Positions 50,381 through 58,991 of a stretch of DNA of 64,000 nt are shown here, one piece after another. Under the pieces are notes generated by a model. It saw only the letters and a program-made list of their open reading frames with translations. It had not been told where the DNA came from and ran no database searches. The stretch covers positions 1,178,001 to 1,242,000 of the forward strand of contig CAWAVG010000004.1 of NCBI GenBank assembly GCA_963785425.1. The letters are read 5' to 3'. The stretch is from RYN-133 sp963785425. GTDB taxonomy: Bacteria > Actinomycetota > Actinomycetes > Mycobacteriales > Jatrophihabitantaceae. A program made the position numbers and the translations under genes. The stretch's first letter is position 1, and the number at the start of each line of letters is the position of its first letter.

Positions 50381-50739
50381 GCTGTGAGATCCGGCGCCGG
50401 GTGCAACGTCGCGGGTGGTCCGGCGCGTCTTCAGGGTGTGGCGCAGCGTGCATCCGGCGGGGACGAGAATCTCGAGATCGTGTTCTGGTGGCTCGGTGAC
50501 GACCCGGCAGCGTCCATAGAGGACGAATTGGACGAGTACCTGTCGTCACCGGCCGGGGCGCAGGCTGCGGCTCGGGCCCGCCGACGTCGTCGACCGTGGC
50601 CGCAGCGACGTGGTGCCCTCCGGGATCCAGGCGCAGCGGGATCCGGCCGGGCCATCGCGGAATCCAGCCTGATAGGGCCCCTGCGCGCCCGCCCCGCTCC
50701 GGTGGACGACGTGCGTGCCATGCGGCACGCTGCGGACCC
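50381..50739. other. gap without clear gene
   Basis: About 360 bp. Several open frames exist on both strands but none has coherent composition or a start site with ribosome signal. The plus frame includes DENLEIVFWWLGDDPAASIE and EDELDEYLSSPAGAQAAARA, a stretch that could be a decayed coding segment. I see nothing else. Confidence 0.4.
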
Positions 50740-51144
50740 ATGGCCTACGAACACGAGGCGTTCTGGATCGTGGTCGGCACCGCCGCCCCCGTGTTGCTCG
50801 TGTCGAGCGTCGTCGCGATCGGGCAGGCATTCGACCTCGCCGTCGACGAAGGCATCACCGGTCAGCCGGCCCGGGTGCAGATCGGGCGGCGGCTGCGGGT
50901 GCAACCCATCCTCAAAGCCGCGTTCGCGTCAGGTGTCTCGGTGGTCGCCGACTTCGTAGGCCTGCTGTTCGCCCTCATCGATCTCGCCGCGGACAAGGAC
51001 GTCATCCCGATCGGCGCCGGGATCGTGGCGCTCTCGGTCGCGGTGGTGTTCCTCCTGATCACGCTCTGGTTCGGGCTCGACGCCCGCATGCGAATACATG
51101 CTGAAGGCGCCGATTCGGTCGCATCGTCCGATTCGCCGCAATGA
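50740..51144 (+). CDS. small membrane protein, uncharacterised
   Basis: 134-aa protein with three predicted helices: AFWIVVGTAAPVLLVSSVVA near residue 6, ASGVSVVADFVGLLFALIDL near 65 and AGIVALSVAVVFLLITLWFG near 93. A basic stretch RVQIGRRLRVQPILKAAF precedes the second helix. No family recognised. ATG 50740 is not preceded by a strong Shine-Dalgarno site. Transcription may continue to the next gene. Confidence 0.6.
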   Translation: MAYEHEAFWIVVGTAAPVLLVSSVVAIGQAFDLAVDEGITGQPARVQIGRRLRVQPILKAAFASGVSVVADFVGLLFALIDLAADKDVIPIGAGIVALSVAVVFLLITLWFGLDARMRIHAEGADSVASSDSPQ

Positions 51145-51252
51145 TCGGAGCTGAAAGAGCGGCTTAAGAATCCGCAGCGTCCGGCTGAAGATCGCCTTCA
51201 GCGCCCGGTCGCAGGTTTGCCCCAACCGATTCACCACTACGGAGGGCAAGCC

Positions 51253-51435
51253 ATGTCGAACCCCACGAACCAGACCAAGATCGGCGTCAACGTCATCGGC
51301 GCAGCCGTCATCGTCCTGATCTGCACCGTGATCACCCTGGCGTGCTTCGCGCTCGCGACCGCCCAGGCGAACATCCCCGGGGCGGTGCGGCCGGCCGCTG
51401 TTACTGCTGTCGACGTTTCCGCAACAGTCGCTTAG
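51253..51435 (+). CDS. 60-aa single-span membrane peptide
   Basis: Short frame with an excellent ribosome site (GGAGGGCAAGCC ATG). One helix, KIGVNVIGAAVIVLICTVIT, followed by LACFALATAQANIPGAV and a short polar tail. No similarity recognised. Coding signs: strong RBS and typical codon use. Its stop TAG overlaps the TAGGCT box for the next gene, so the two may be separately transcribed. Confidence 0.55.
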   Translation: MSNPTNQTKIGVNVIGAAVIVLICTVITLACFALATAQANIPGAVRPAAVTAVDVSATVA

Positions 51436-51438
51436 GCT
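51433..51438 (+). promoter_or_regulatory. possible -10 TAGGCT for the secreted protein gene
   Basis: TAGGCT within GCTTAGGCTCG, 30 bp before the ATG at 51468. The TAG is at the same time the stop codon of the preceding small gene. Third occurrence of this hexamer upstream of a gene in the window. Confidence 0.3.
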
Positions 51439-51467
51439 CGCGCTGTCTCTTGGGGGAGGGAACCGCC

Positions 51468-52892
51468 ATGCGCACCCGCACACCGTTGCGCCTACTCACC
51501 GTCGCGTTATTGGCCGCAGGCATGGCCGCCGGCATCACCGCGCTCGCGCCGACGGCATCGGCGGTGTCCTGCCCGTTCACCGGGCCGAACACGTTCCACT
51601 GGACCGGCGGCGACGGGCACTGGTTCCAAACCTCGCACTGGCAGGAAGGCTCGGTGCCGGGCAAGAACGACACGACCGCCGCCACCGACTTCGCGTGCAT
51701 CAACAACGGCGCGACCGTGCACCTCAGCAACGCTCCCGTCGCCGAGGCGGTCGGCCTGGCCGCAATCTACGTCGGCAGCGGATCCCGGGTGATCATCGAC
51801 CACGGCCGGTTCCTGTTCCTGAACGGCACCTCCCAGCCGTCGGTCGTGCGTCCGGGCAGTGACATCACCGACAACTCCGGAAGCCTCGGCGGCGAGGGCA
51901 TCCTGGACGTCTCCGGCACGGTGCACGCGACCTCGCACAGCGGCGGCTCGGCCACGCTGACGACCCGCAAGTGCGCCGAGACGAACACCTGCTCAGGAGT
52001 GGCGTCAGGCACCTTGACCGTCGAGCCGGGCGGCACGCTGTTCGTCGACGGCGCGACCAACGGCGGTATCAACCTGTTCGACCGTTACGGCATCGACAAC
52101 GCCGGCAATCTCAGCCTGTCCAACAACGGCTACATCGCCGCCGACTGGGGAACGTCGATCGTCAACGAGCACACGGGCCACTTGGTCATCGCGAACGATC
52201 GCGGTTTGTACGAGGGTTTCTCCCGAGCTCATCGGCACTTCCCCTGGCTGGTCAATCACGGCAGCCTCGCCAAGGTCGCCGGCTCCGGCACGAGCGTGAT
52301 CGGGCTGAAGTACATCGCCAAGCCCGGCAGCAGCGTGCACGTGGCCAGCGGCACGCTGGTCATCGGCGGGTCGGCCGTGCCCGCCGCGACCGTGGACGGC
52401 GGACGTGCCTACGGCACCGGCGGCTGCCCGGCCACCATTGCGTGCCAGCAGACGACCAATGCCGCCCACGTGCAGACGACGAGGGTCGCACTGCCGACGT
52501 CCTCGACGCAGGCTCAGGTGAGCGTCGCTCAGGGACCACCGCCGGCGTCGTTCCCGAATGCCGTCGGACAGTCGGTTCAGGTCAGCACTCCGGGCGCCAG
52601 CGCGAACGCGAGACACCCGATGCGGTTCACGTTCAGCTTCCTGCTCAGCGCGACGCACGGGCGGCTGACCAGCTCGAACTGGCGCCATGTCACGCTGCAC
52701 CGCACCGACGGCAACGGCTATCACCAGATCCCGCACTGCCGATCGGACGGGACGCCGCCGTCGCCCGCGAAGTCCTGCCTCGACATGCGTACCTCCGACG
52801 GACACGCCCGCGCCGGAGCGAGCTACCTGTCGAACGGCGTCGTCAACCTCGTCGTCCGCACACAGCAGAACAGCCGCTGGGTCGTGGTGTAG
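51468..52892 (+). CDS. secreted protein, predicted beta-rich, unknown function
   Basis: 474-aa protein with a clear signal peptide (LRLLTVALLAAGMAAGITAL, cleavage after ASA). Starts CPFTGPNTFHWTGGDGHWFQ, then repeated short beta-like lines (VRPGSDITDNSGSLGGEGIL, DVSGTVHATSHSGGSATLTT, GTLTVEPGGTLFVDGATNGG) that resemble a right-handed beta-helix. Four Cys in the middle and C-terminal part. C-terminal domain RFTFSFLLSATHGRLTSSNW. Possibly a surface adhesin or polysaccharide-binding protein; no motif decides. ATG 51468 follows GGGGGAGGG. Its stop abuts the stop of the convergent regulator gene with no spacer. Confidence 0.75.
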   Translation: MRTRTPLRLLTVALLAAGMAAGITALAPTASAVSCPFTGPNTFHWTGGDGHWFQTSHWQEGSVPGKNDTTAATDFACINNGATVHLSNAPVAEAVGLAAIYVGSGSRVIIDHGRFLFLNGTSQPSVVRPGSDITDNSGSLGGEGILDVSGTVHATSHSGGSATLTTRKCAETNTCSGVASGTLTVEPGGTLFVDGATNGGINLFDRYGIDNAGNLSLSNNGYIAADWGTSIVNEHTGHLVIANDRGLYEGFSRAHRHFPWLVNHGSLAKVAGSGTSVIGLKYIAKPGSSVHVASGTLVIGGSAVPAATVDGGRAYGTGGCPATIACQQTTNAAHVQTTRVALPTSSTQAQVSVAQGPPPASFPNAVGQSVQVSTPGASANARHPMRFTFSFLLSATHGRLTSSNWRHVTLHRTDGNGYHQIPHCRSDGTPPSPAKSCLDMRTSDGHARAGASYLSNGVVNLVVRTQQNSRWVVV

Positions 52893-55814
52893 CTAGGACG
52901 CCGCGAGGGTGGTGCGCTCGTCACGGCTCGCGGCGGCGAGCGCGATGATGTCGGCGGCATCGAGCATCGCGCCTCGTTCGCTCTCGTTCGTGAACACCGC
53001 CGAGCCGAGAAGTTCTCGGCACTCGTCGCGACGTGCGGCCAGATCCTGCTCCGTCGCCGGGTTGAACGGCACCGATGCCGGGTGCATCGCTGTTCCCGCA
53101 CCGAACAGGCGCGCGGCCCGTACGAGGTCGCCGGACACGACCGCGGCCGCCGCGTGCACCCGCACGGACAAGGCGAGCGCCGCGGGCTGCCCGATCTCGA
53201 CGGCGCGCTGCAACGCCTCGGCGAGCAGGCCGGCTGCGCGTTCGGGTTCGCGTTCGGCGACGGCGACGCGGCCGAGCATGATCAACGCGTCGCGTGACTC
53301 GGGACGGATGTGGCCGTCGCTGATGGCGAACGCCTCGCGGGCGAGCGTGGTCGCGGCGGCGAAATCGCCCGCATCGAAGGAGATCTCGGCAAGCGTCGTC
53401 AAAGTGTCTGCGGTGCGCACCCGGTCACCATGCCGGCGGCACAGTGTGAGCCGCCGCTCGTAGTGCGCTCGTTCGGCTGCGAAGTCGTCGGTCATCGCGG
53501 CGGCGATAGCGAGCACCGACAGCGCCACGACCTGGGGTGCGTACAGTCCGGCGGCGTCGGCCCGTTCGAGCTCGCGCTGTGCTGCCGTCCGTCCGGCGTC
53601 GATGTCGCCGCTGCCCAGTGCGATGGCCGCGCGCAGGCACCGCACCAGGGCGGCCTCGCCGGCCCGCAGTCCCGTCGGGTCGCTCTCGGCCAGGTCGAAG
53701 TGTCGCAACGCAGCCGTGGCGTCGCCCTGCTGGTAGGCGAGTCGTCCCGCGGCGGCATGGAGTGCGCCGCCGGCCGCCGTCCCTGCAGCGGCGATGATCG
53801 TGTCGAGGTACGCGCGGGCCTCGGTGAGCCGTCCGAGCACCGGCCAGGTCGGTGTCAGCCCCACGGCGATCCGCGCAGCCGACTCGCCGTCGTCGCGGGC
53901 GAGCGCCAGACGGATCGCCGCGGAGAAGTTGTGCAGGTCGACCTCGATCGCGCCCGCAGCGGCGACGGCACCGGGCCCGTCGGCCTGCGCGTGCGCGGCT
54001 TCGGCGGCGCCCACGAAGTGCGCGACGAACGCGGCCGAGGCGGCGTCGCCGTGCCCGCCGAGCTCATCGACGGCGAACTGGCGCACCGCCTCCGGCATCC
54101 GGAACCGCTCTCCGTCGCGGCGCACGAGACTGCAGCTCATGAGCGTTTCGAGCGGCCCTTCACCGTCGCCGCCGAGGATTTCGAGAGCGGTGTCGACATC
54201 GAAGGAGCCGGAGAACAACCCGAGCCTGCCCAGCGCGGCGCGCTCCGCCTCGGCGAGCAGGTCGACGCTCCACCGAATGGTGGCCCGCAACGTGCGCTGA
54301 CGCTCGGGCGCATCGCGGTGCCCGCTGGTCAGCAGGGTCAGGCTCGCGTCGAGCCGCTCGCGCACGGCTCGCACACCGAGCAACCGAAGCCGGGCGGCGG
54401 CCAGTTCGATCGCCAGCGGCAGTCCGTCGAGACGCCGGCAGATCTCGGCGACGTCCTCGGCGTTGCCGGCACCGAGCGTGAAGTCCGCGCGGATCGCTCT
54501 GGCGCGCGCGACGAACAACTGCGCTGCCGAGGTCGCCCCGATCACCGCAAGGTCGGCGTGCGGCGGTGGCACGGCCAGACCCGACACGAAGTACTCGGTC
54601 TCGCCGGCCAGGCGCAGCGGAATCCTGCTCGTCACGACAAGCCGCAGCTGCGAGGTCGCGCTGAGCAGCGCCGCGATGTCGGTGGACGCCGCAAGCAGAT
54701 GCTCGAGCGTGTCGAGCACGATGAGCGCATCGCGGTCGTGCAGGCACTCGGCAAGTCCTGCGATCGAGTCGTCGGCACTGCCGAGCCCGGTCGCGATCTC
54801 GCTGCGCACGAGCGCCGCATCGGTGATCGCGGACAGATCGGCGAAGTAGACGCCGCCGCGGAACCGGTCGGAAGACAGCTGCGCCAGCGCGAGCGCGAGC
54901 CGGGTCTTGCCGCTGCCGCCCGGACCGGTAAGGGTGATCAGTCGCTCATCCGCGTCGGCCAGCAGCGCGGCCAGCCTCTCGAGGTCGTCCTCGCGGCCGA
55001 CCAGGCGTCCGGACGGGCGGGGCACGCGCACCACGACGGGCGCGCCGGCCGTACGTCCGGCAGGCGCTGTCACCGGGAGGTCCTGGGCGAGCACGGCGCG
55101 TTCAAGTTCGCGAAGGGCCGGACCGGGGTCGATGCCGAGTTCGTCGGCGAGCACGCGTCGCGCGCGGGCGTAGGTGGCGATCGCGTCGGCCTGCCGGTCG
55201 CTGCGGTAGAGGGCGACCATCAGCTGTCCCCACATCCGCTCGCGCAGCGGGTTGTCGGCGACGATGGTCTCGAGTTCGCCGATCAGCTCGCGGTGCCGGC
55301 CGAGGGCGAGATCGGCCTCGACCCGTTCCTCGACGGCGGCCAGGCGGGCCTGCTCGAGCCGCACCACTTCCGGCCCGGCGAAGGGTTCGTCGCGAAGATC
55401 GGCCAGCGCCGGGCCGCGCCACAGACCGAGTGCTGTGTGCAGCGCCTCGGCGGCTTCATCGGGTCGACCGGCGGCGAGGCGCTCGCGTCCGTGCGTCAGT
55501 AGTGCGTCGAACCGGTGCACGTCGACAGCGGCTGGATCGACCTCGAGAAGGTAACCCGGACGGCGGCTGACGATGGTCAGACCGGGGGCGTCCTTGAGTG
55601 CCCGCCGCAACGTCGAGATGTAGACCTGCAGGGTGCCGGCCGTCTTCTCGCCCGCGTCCTCACCCCACACGCCGACGATGAGGCGCTCGCTCGCCACGAC
55701 CCGGTTGGCCGACAGCGCGAGTATCGCCAGCACGGATCGCTGTTTCGGTCCGCCGAGCGACACCGGCTGCCCGGCGCCGGACACCTCTGTGGGACCGAGC
55801 AGGCTCACGCGCAC
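52893..55814 (-). CDS. SARP/AfsR-like regulator with BTAD, NTPase and TPR domains
   Basis: 973-aa protein. OmpR-like winged helix at residues 1-100 (RVSLLGPTEVSGAGQPVSLG; LIVGVWGEDAGEKTAGTLQV), BTAD from 105 to 250 (DALLTHGRERLAAGRPDEAA; ERMWGQLMVALYRSDRQADA), NB-ARC NTPase with Walker A TLTGPGGSGKTRLALALAQ near 300 and DALIVLDTLEHLL near 365, then helical TPR array to the end. Family members activate secondary-metabolite or morphological genes, with ATPase gating. GTG 55814. A CTAGT dyad in the divergent upstream region is a candidate self-operator. Target genes could include the secreted proteins next door (inference). Confidence 0.9.
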   Translation of the reverse strand: MRVSLLGPTEVSGAGQPVSLGGPKQRSVLAILALSANRVVASERLIVGVWGEDAGEKTAGTLQVYISTLRRALKDAPGLTIVSRRPGYLLEVDPAAVDVHRFDALLTHGRERLAAGRPDEAAEALHTALGLWRGPALADLRDEPFAGPEVVRLEQARLAAVEERVEADLALGRHRELIGELETIVADNPLRERMWGQLMVALYRSDRQADAIATYARARRVLADELGIDPGPALRELERAVLAQDLPVTAPAGRTAGAPVVVRVPRPSGRLVGREDDLERLAALLADADERLITLTGPGGSGKTRLALALAQLSSDRFRGGVYFADLSAITDAALVRSEIATGLGSADDSIAGLAECLHDRDALIVLDTLEHLLAASTDIAALLSATSQLRLVVTSRIPLRLAGETEYFVSGLAVPPPHADLAVIGATSAAQLFVARARAIRADFTLGAGNAEDVAEICRRLDGLPLAIELAAARLRLLGVRAVRERLDASLTLLTSGHRDAPERQRTLRATIRWSVDLLAEAERAALGRLGLFSGSFDVDTALEILGGDGEGPLETLMSCSLVRRDGERFRMPEAVRQFAVDELGGHGDAASAAFVAHFVGAAEAAHAQADGPGAVAAAGAIEVDLHNFSAAIRLALARDDGESAARIAVGLTPTWPVLGRLTEARAYLDTIIAAAGTAAGGALHAAAGRLAYQQGDATAALRHFDLAESDPTGLRAGEAALVRCLRAAIALGSGDIDAGRTAAQRELERADAAGLYAPQVVALSVLAIAAAMTDDFAAERAHYERRLTLCRRHGDRVRTADTLTTLAEISFDAGDFAAATTLAREAFAISDGHIRPESRDALIMLGRVAVAEREPERAAGLLAEALQRAVEIGQPAALALSVRVHAAAAVVSGDLVRAARLFGAGTAMHPASVPFNPATEQDLAARRDECRELLGSAVFTNESERGAMLDAADIIALAAASRDERTTLAAS

Positions 55815-55843
55815 GGATCACACGATAAGGCGATCCGAATTAT

Positions 55844-55858
55844 CTAGTGCATGACTAG
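55844..55858. promoter_or_regulatory. CTAGT-N5-ACTAG dyad between divergent genes
   Basis: CTAGT (55844-55848), GCATG, ACTAG (55854-55858). A third CTAG occurs at 55864-55867 in a spacing near one helical turn. The stretch is AT-rich relative to its surroundings and lies 30 bp from the SARP start and 26-40 bp before the 35-aa gene, so it can control both. Confidence 0.5.
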
Positions 55859-55883
55859 ACAAACTAGAGTACGCTTTTGAACC

Positions 55884-55991
55884 ATGACGAACCTCGTGAA
55901 CTGGTTCCGGACACCGGCCCACGACCTCGGCCTGGCACTCATCGCCACCGGGCTCGGCGTGATCGTGTTCACCGTGCAACTCTGGAACTAA
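55884..55991 (+). CDS. possible 35-aa membrane peptide
   Basis: ATG 55884 to TAA 55991: TNLVNWFRTPAHDLGLALIA then TGLGVIVFTVQLWN. One helix, amphipathic head. No clear ribosome site, so a leaderless start near TAGAGT (55865-55870) is possible. Position directly beside a CTAG dyad and strict hydrophobic pattern support it, but length is small. Confidence 0.45.
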   Translation: MTNLVNWFRTPAHDLGLALIATGLGVIVFTVQLWN

Positions 55992-56085
55992 GGCTCCATC
56001 CGGGCACTTCCCTCGATATCTCCGCGGCTATGGCGTTCTGACGGCCGCGCGGATAGCGTGCGCACAGCTTGTGCTGGGGGGGCCC

Positions 56086-58950
56086 GTGAAAATCCACAGA
56101 TCGGTCGCGGCTGCTACCGCGCTGATGCTCGTGTGGGCGATGGGCGTTCCGGCCGCGAAGGGCACCGACGATCCCGGCGCGCGCCCCGCGGCGGCAACCT
56201 CGCCGGAGCCGGCCCTGCCCACGACCGGCCGGCTGCACCCACTTCCCGCACCGCGCCGCCTGGCGGACTCGCGCACCGGCCTGCGCCTGCCCGCTCGACC
56301 CGTCGCTGCGCACGGCACGCGCCGCATCGTCGTCGCGGGCGCCGCGGGGCTGCCAAGGTCAGGCGTGCGCGCGGTCGCCGTCGTAGTCAGCGCGGTCGTC
56401 CCCAAGGGTTACACCTCGCTCCGGCTCGGATCAGCAGGATCGGCGCCCGTGCTCACCGGATCGGGCACGAGTTCGGCATTCGCCATCGTGCCGGTGACAT
56501 CGGGAGCAGTCGTGGTGCGCAACGGCGCCCACGCTGCCGACGTCCGTGTCGACGTCCTCGGCTGGTTCTCTGCAGGCCACGAACGGTCGCGGAGCGGTCT
56601 GTTCAAGCCGCTCGCGGGACGCACGCTGACATCCGTCACGATCAGACCGGGCAGTTCCCGAACCGTGAAATTGGGTGGCCTGCAGGACATTCCCCGAGCC
56701 GGCGTCTCGACCGTGCTGCTGCGCCCGACAGTGTCGGCGACCCGTCCCGGTGTCGTCTCGATCGCCCCCACGGTGTCGAGTGCCAGGTCGACGGTCTCGC
56801 TCGCCCACTCCCGGGGGCGCAGCGCCGACCTCGCCCTGGTCAGACTGTCATCGCGTGGGACCGCCGTGATCCGCAACGGCGGGAAGCGCCGCGTCAGCGT
56901 GACCCTGGCTTCGGTCGGTTGGTTCACCAACGGTAGCGACAAGGCCGCGCACGGCGACGCGTTGCAGCTCGCCTCACCCTCGACCGTGCTCTCCGGTACC
57001 AGTATCGGCCGCTCCGGCCGCTCGGTACCGGTGTGCGGCCGCGCGGGCATTCCGTCGGCGACGTCCGCGCGCCCGGCTTCGTTCGTCCTCGCGCGGGCGA
57101 CCGCGGTCTCGCCGAACGTGTCGAACGACGTGCAGGTCGATCCGGCCGGCGCTACGCCCGCCGGCGTCCCCGCCCTCCTTGCTACGAAAGCCGTGCCGGT
57201 TTCGCGGCTGACTCTCCTCCCGCCGTCCGCGCAGTGCAGCACGCGGGTGTCGACGAATGTCGGATCGTCGAAGGTGTCACTGCAGACCTACGGCTGGTTC
57301 GCGGGCGGGACGGTGCTGCGTGACCACGTCCGGATCCTGACACCGTCGACGCTCGGGCACATCACGTCGGTTGCGCAGGACAGTGTCACCTTCAGCGGCG
57401 CGATACCGGCCATCGTTGTCGGAGACGTGCTGGTGGCCGGTACCTCGCCCACGACGCCGATGGGCCTGCTGCGCAAAGTCACGGGCACGTCGTCGACCGG
57501 GAGTGACACGACGGTGCAGACATCTGCGGCCGGTCTTGGCGACGTGGTCGTCGAAGGCTCGATGTCCGCAGGCAACGCGCTCGGCGCGCCGCCGGCCAGG
57601 ACCGTGCGCGCCGCACGTGCCACCGCCCGCAACAGCTCGCCGTGCAACGTCGACACGTCCTTCGCCGAATTGAGCGCCGACCTGTCGTGTTCGCACACCT
57701 TCGAGAGAGGCGCGTTCAGCGCCCAGGTCGACGCGTCGGCCGGCATCGCGCTGACCATCGGGATGGACATCGCTTGGGGGTTCGTCCCGAAGGTCGACGT
57801 GCACGCCACGCTGGCCTTCGACGCGCATGCTCGCGCACAGGTGACGGCGACGGCGGACGCCGCGCTCGACGTGCCGCCGTTGAAGCTGGTCGACCGGGAG
57901 CTGACACCTATCGACGTCCAATTGGGTCCGGTACCGGTCGTTATCGTGCCCGAGGTGCAGGCGACGCTGAATTTGACCGGGCATGTCGGAGCCACGTTCA
58001 ACGCGGTCGCGTCGGGAAATGCGTCCGCGTCGCTGTCCTTCGACTCCAAGACCGGGTTCCGCCCGACGCACAGTTTCAGCGGCGACGCATCGACCACGGT
58101 GAGAAAGAAGATCGAGGCCGAGGCCAAGGCGTCGTTCGACCCGACGATGAAGGCTGATCTGTACGGACTCAAATCGTCCAACATCTCGGTCGGACTCTCG
58201 CCGTACGTCGAAGCGAAGGCCGACGCCTGCACCGTGCGTGCCTACGCCGGGATCGAAGCGCATTTCGGCTTCAGCCTCGGTATCAACCATGCGCTGTCCG
58301 TGAGCAAGGACTTCACGTTCCCGGTCGTTCGCAAGACCCTGCTCGCCGAGCCGTGGCGAAACTGCGCGGTGTGGGCGGGATCGATGACAAGTAAATTTGT
58401 GGCCCACTACTTGGACGACCAAGGTCACAAGACGGGCGACGTGAAGGCGTCTGCGGTCGTGAGTCTGAAACCACCGCCGAGCGGGGAACCACCGGAGGAT
58501 GGCGTTTACCACTTCACCGGATCGGGCTCCGGTGCGCAGATCGCTCGTCAGTTCGGCTGCTTCGACAAGCCGGATGCCCTGTTCGCAACCCAGCGCAAGG
58601 CGTGGGGCGGTTCCATGCTCAACATCAAGGACCAGGGCTTTTCGTTCACGCCCGGCCAACCCGGTATCACAGTGGTGCAGGGTGTTCCCTATCCGGATTA
58701 CGAGATCCGCACGACGGATAGCTCGTATTGTCCCGATCCCGGTTCCGACTCGAGTACAGCGGTCGAGCCGTCACCCATCCAGTTCGAGCTGATCTGGAAC
58801 ACGCCGTACGGCCCGAGGACGCCCGCCCATCAGATGAACTTCAGCGGTACGCAGACGCGGGTCACGCACCCTGACGGCAACGGCAGCATCGAGACGCGCA
58901 CGTTCAACTGGACTTTGCGCAAGACCTGCACACTCGGCGGCACCTGCTGA
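56086..58950 (+). CDS. large secreted protein with beta-sandwich repeats
   Basis: 954-aa protein. Signal peptide KIHRSVAAATALMLVWAMGV followed by a cleavage region. Residues 60-450 carry three diverged copies of a ~100-residue actinobacterial repeat, each ending in V-x-G-WF: VRVDVLGWFSAGHERS, VTLASVGWFTNGSD, VSLQTYGWFAGG; the first opens RRLADSRTGLRLPARPVAAH. The C-terminal half is different: AQVDASAGIALTIGMDIAWG, VTATADAALDVPPLKLVDRE and Cys pairs, followed by a conserved Trp/Cys-rich end. Function unknown, probably surface display. GTG 56086 starts the signal peptide. Three-copy structure with degenerate sequence indicates old duplications. Confidence 0.72.
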   Translation: MKIHRSVAAATALMLVWAMGVPAAKGTDDPGARPAAATSPEPALPTTGRLHPLPAPRRLADSRTGLRLPARPVAAHGTRRIVVAGAAGLPRSGVRAVAVVVSAVVPKGYTSLRLGSAGSAPVLTGSGTSSAFAIVPVTSGAVVVRNGAHAADVRVDVLGWFSAGHERSRSGLFKPLAGRTLTSVTIRPGSSRTVKLGGLQDIPRAGVSTVLLRPTVSATRPGVVSIAPTVSSARSTVSLAHSRGRSADLALVRLSSRGTAVIRNGGKRRVSVTLASVGWFTNGSDKAAHGDALQLASPSTVLSGTSIGRSGRSVPVCGRAGIPSATSARPASFVLARATAVSPNVSNDVQVDPAGATPAGVPALLATKAVPVSRLTLLPPSAQCSTRVSTNVGSSKVSLQTYGWFAGGTVLRDHVRILTPSTLGHITSVAQDSVTFSGAIPAIVVGDVLVAGTSPTTPMGLLRKVTGTSSTGSDTTVQTSAAGLGDVVVEGSMSAGNALGAPPARTVRAARATARNSSPCNVDTSFAELSADLSCSHTFERGAFSAQVDASAGIALTIGMDIAWGFVPKVDVHATLAFDAHARAQVTATADAALDVPPLKLVDRELTPIDVQLGPVPVVIVPEVQATLNLTGHVGATFNAVASGNASASLSFDSKTGFRPTHSFSGDASTTVRKKIEAEAKASFDPTMKADLYGLKSSNISVGLSPYVEAKADACTVRAYAGIEAHFGFSLGINHALSVSKDFTFPVVRKTLLAEPWRNCAVWAGSMTSKFVAHYLDDQGHKTGDVKASAVVSLKPPPSGEPPEDGVYHFTGSGSGAQIARQFGCFDKPDALFATQRKAWGGSMLNIKDQGFSFTPGQPGITVVQGVPYPDYEIRTTDSSYCPDPGSDSSTAVEPSPIQFELIWNTPYGPRTPAHQMNFSGTQTRVTHPDGNGSIETRTFNWTLRKTCTLGGTC

Positions 58951-58991
58951 CTTTCGACACCGAAGACCGTGTGTCTACGGACAGCCCAAGG

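Noticed and set aside
53310..55502. Very long plus-strand frame opposite the SARP regulator
   Set aside because: Arg/Gly/His-rich composition typical of an antisense shadow in GC-rich DNA; the minus strand carries clear family motifs.
57277..58659. Minus-strand frame inside the large secreted protein gene
   Set aside because: Arg/Gly/His-rich shadow with no start signal; the plus frame has a signal peptide and repeats.
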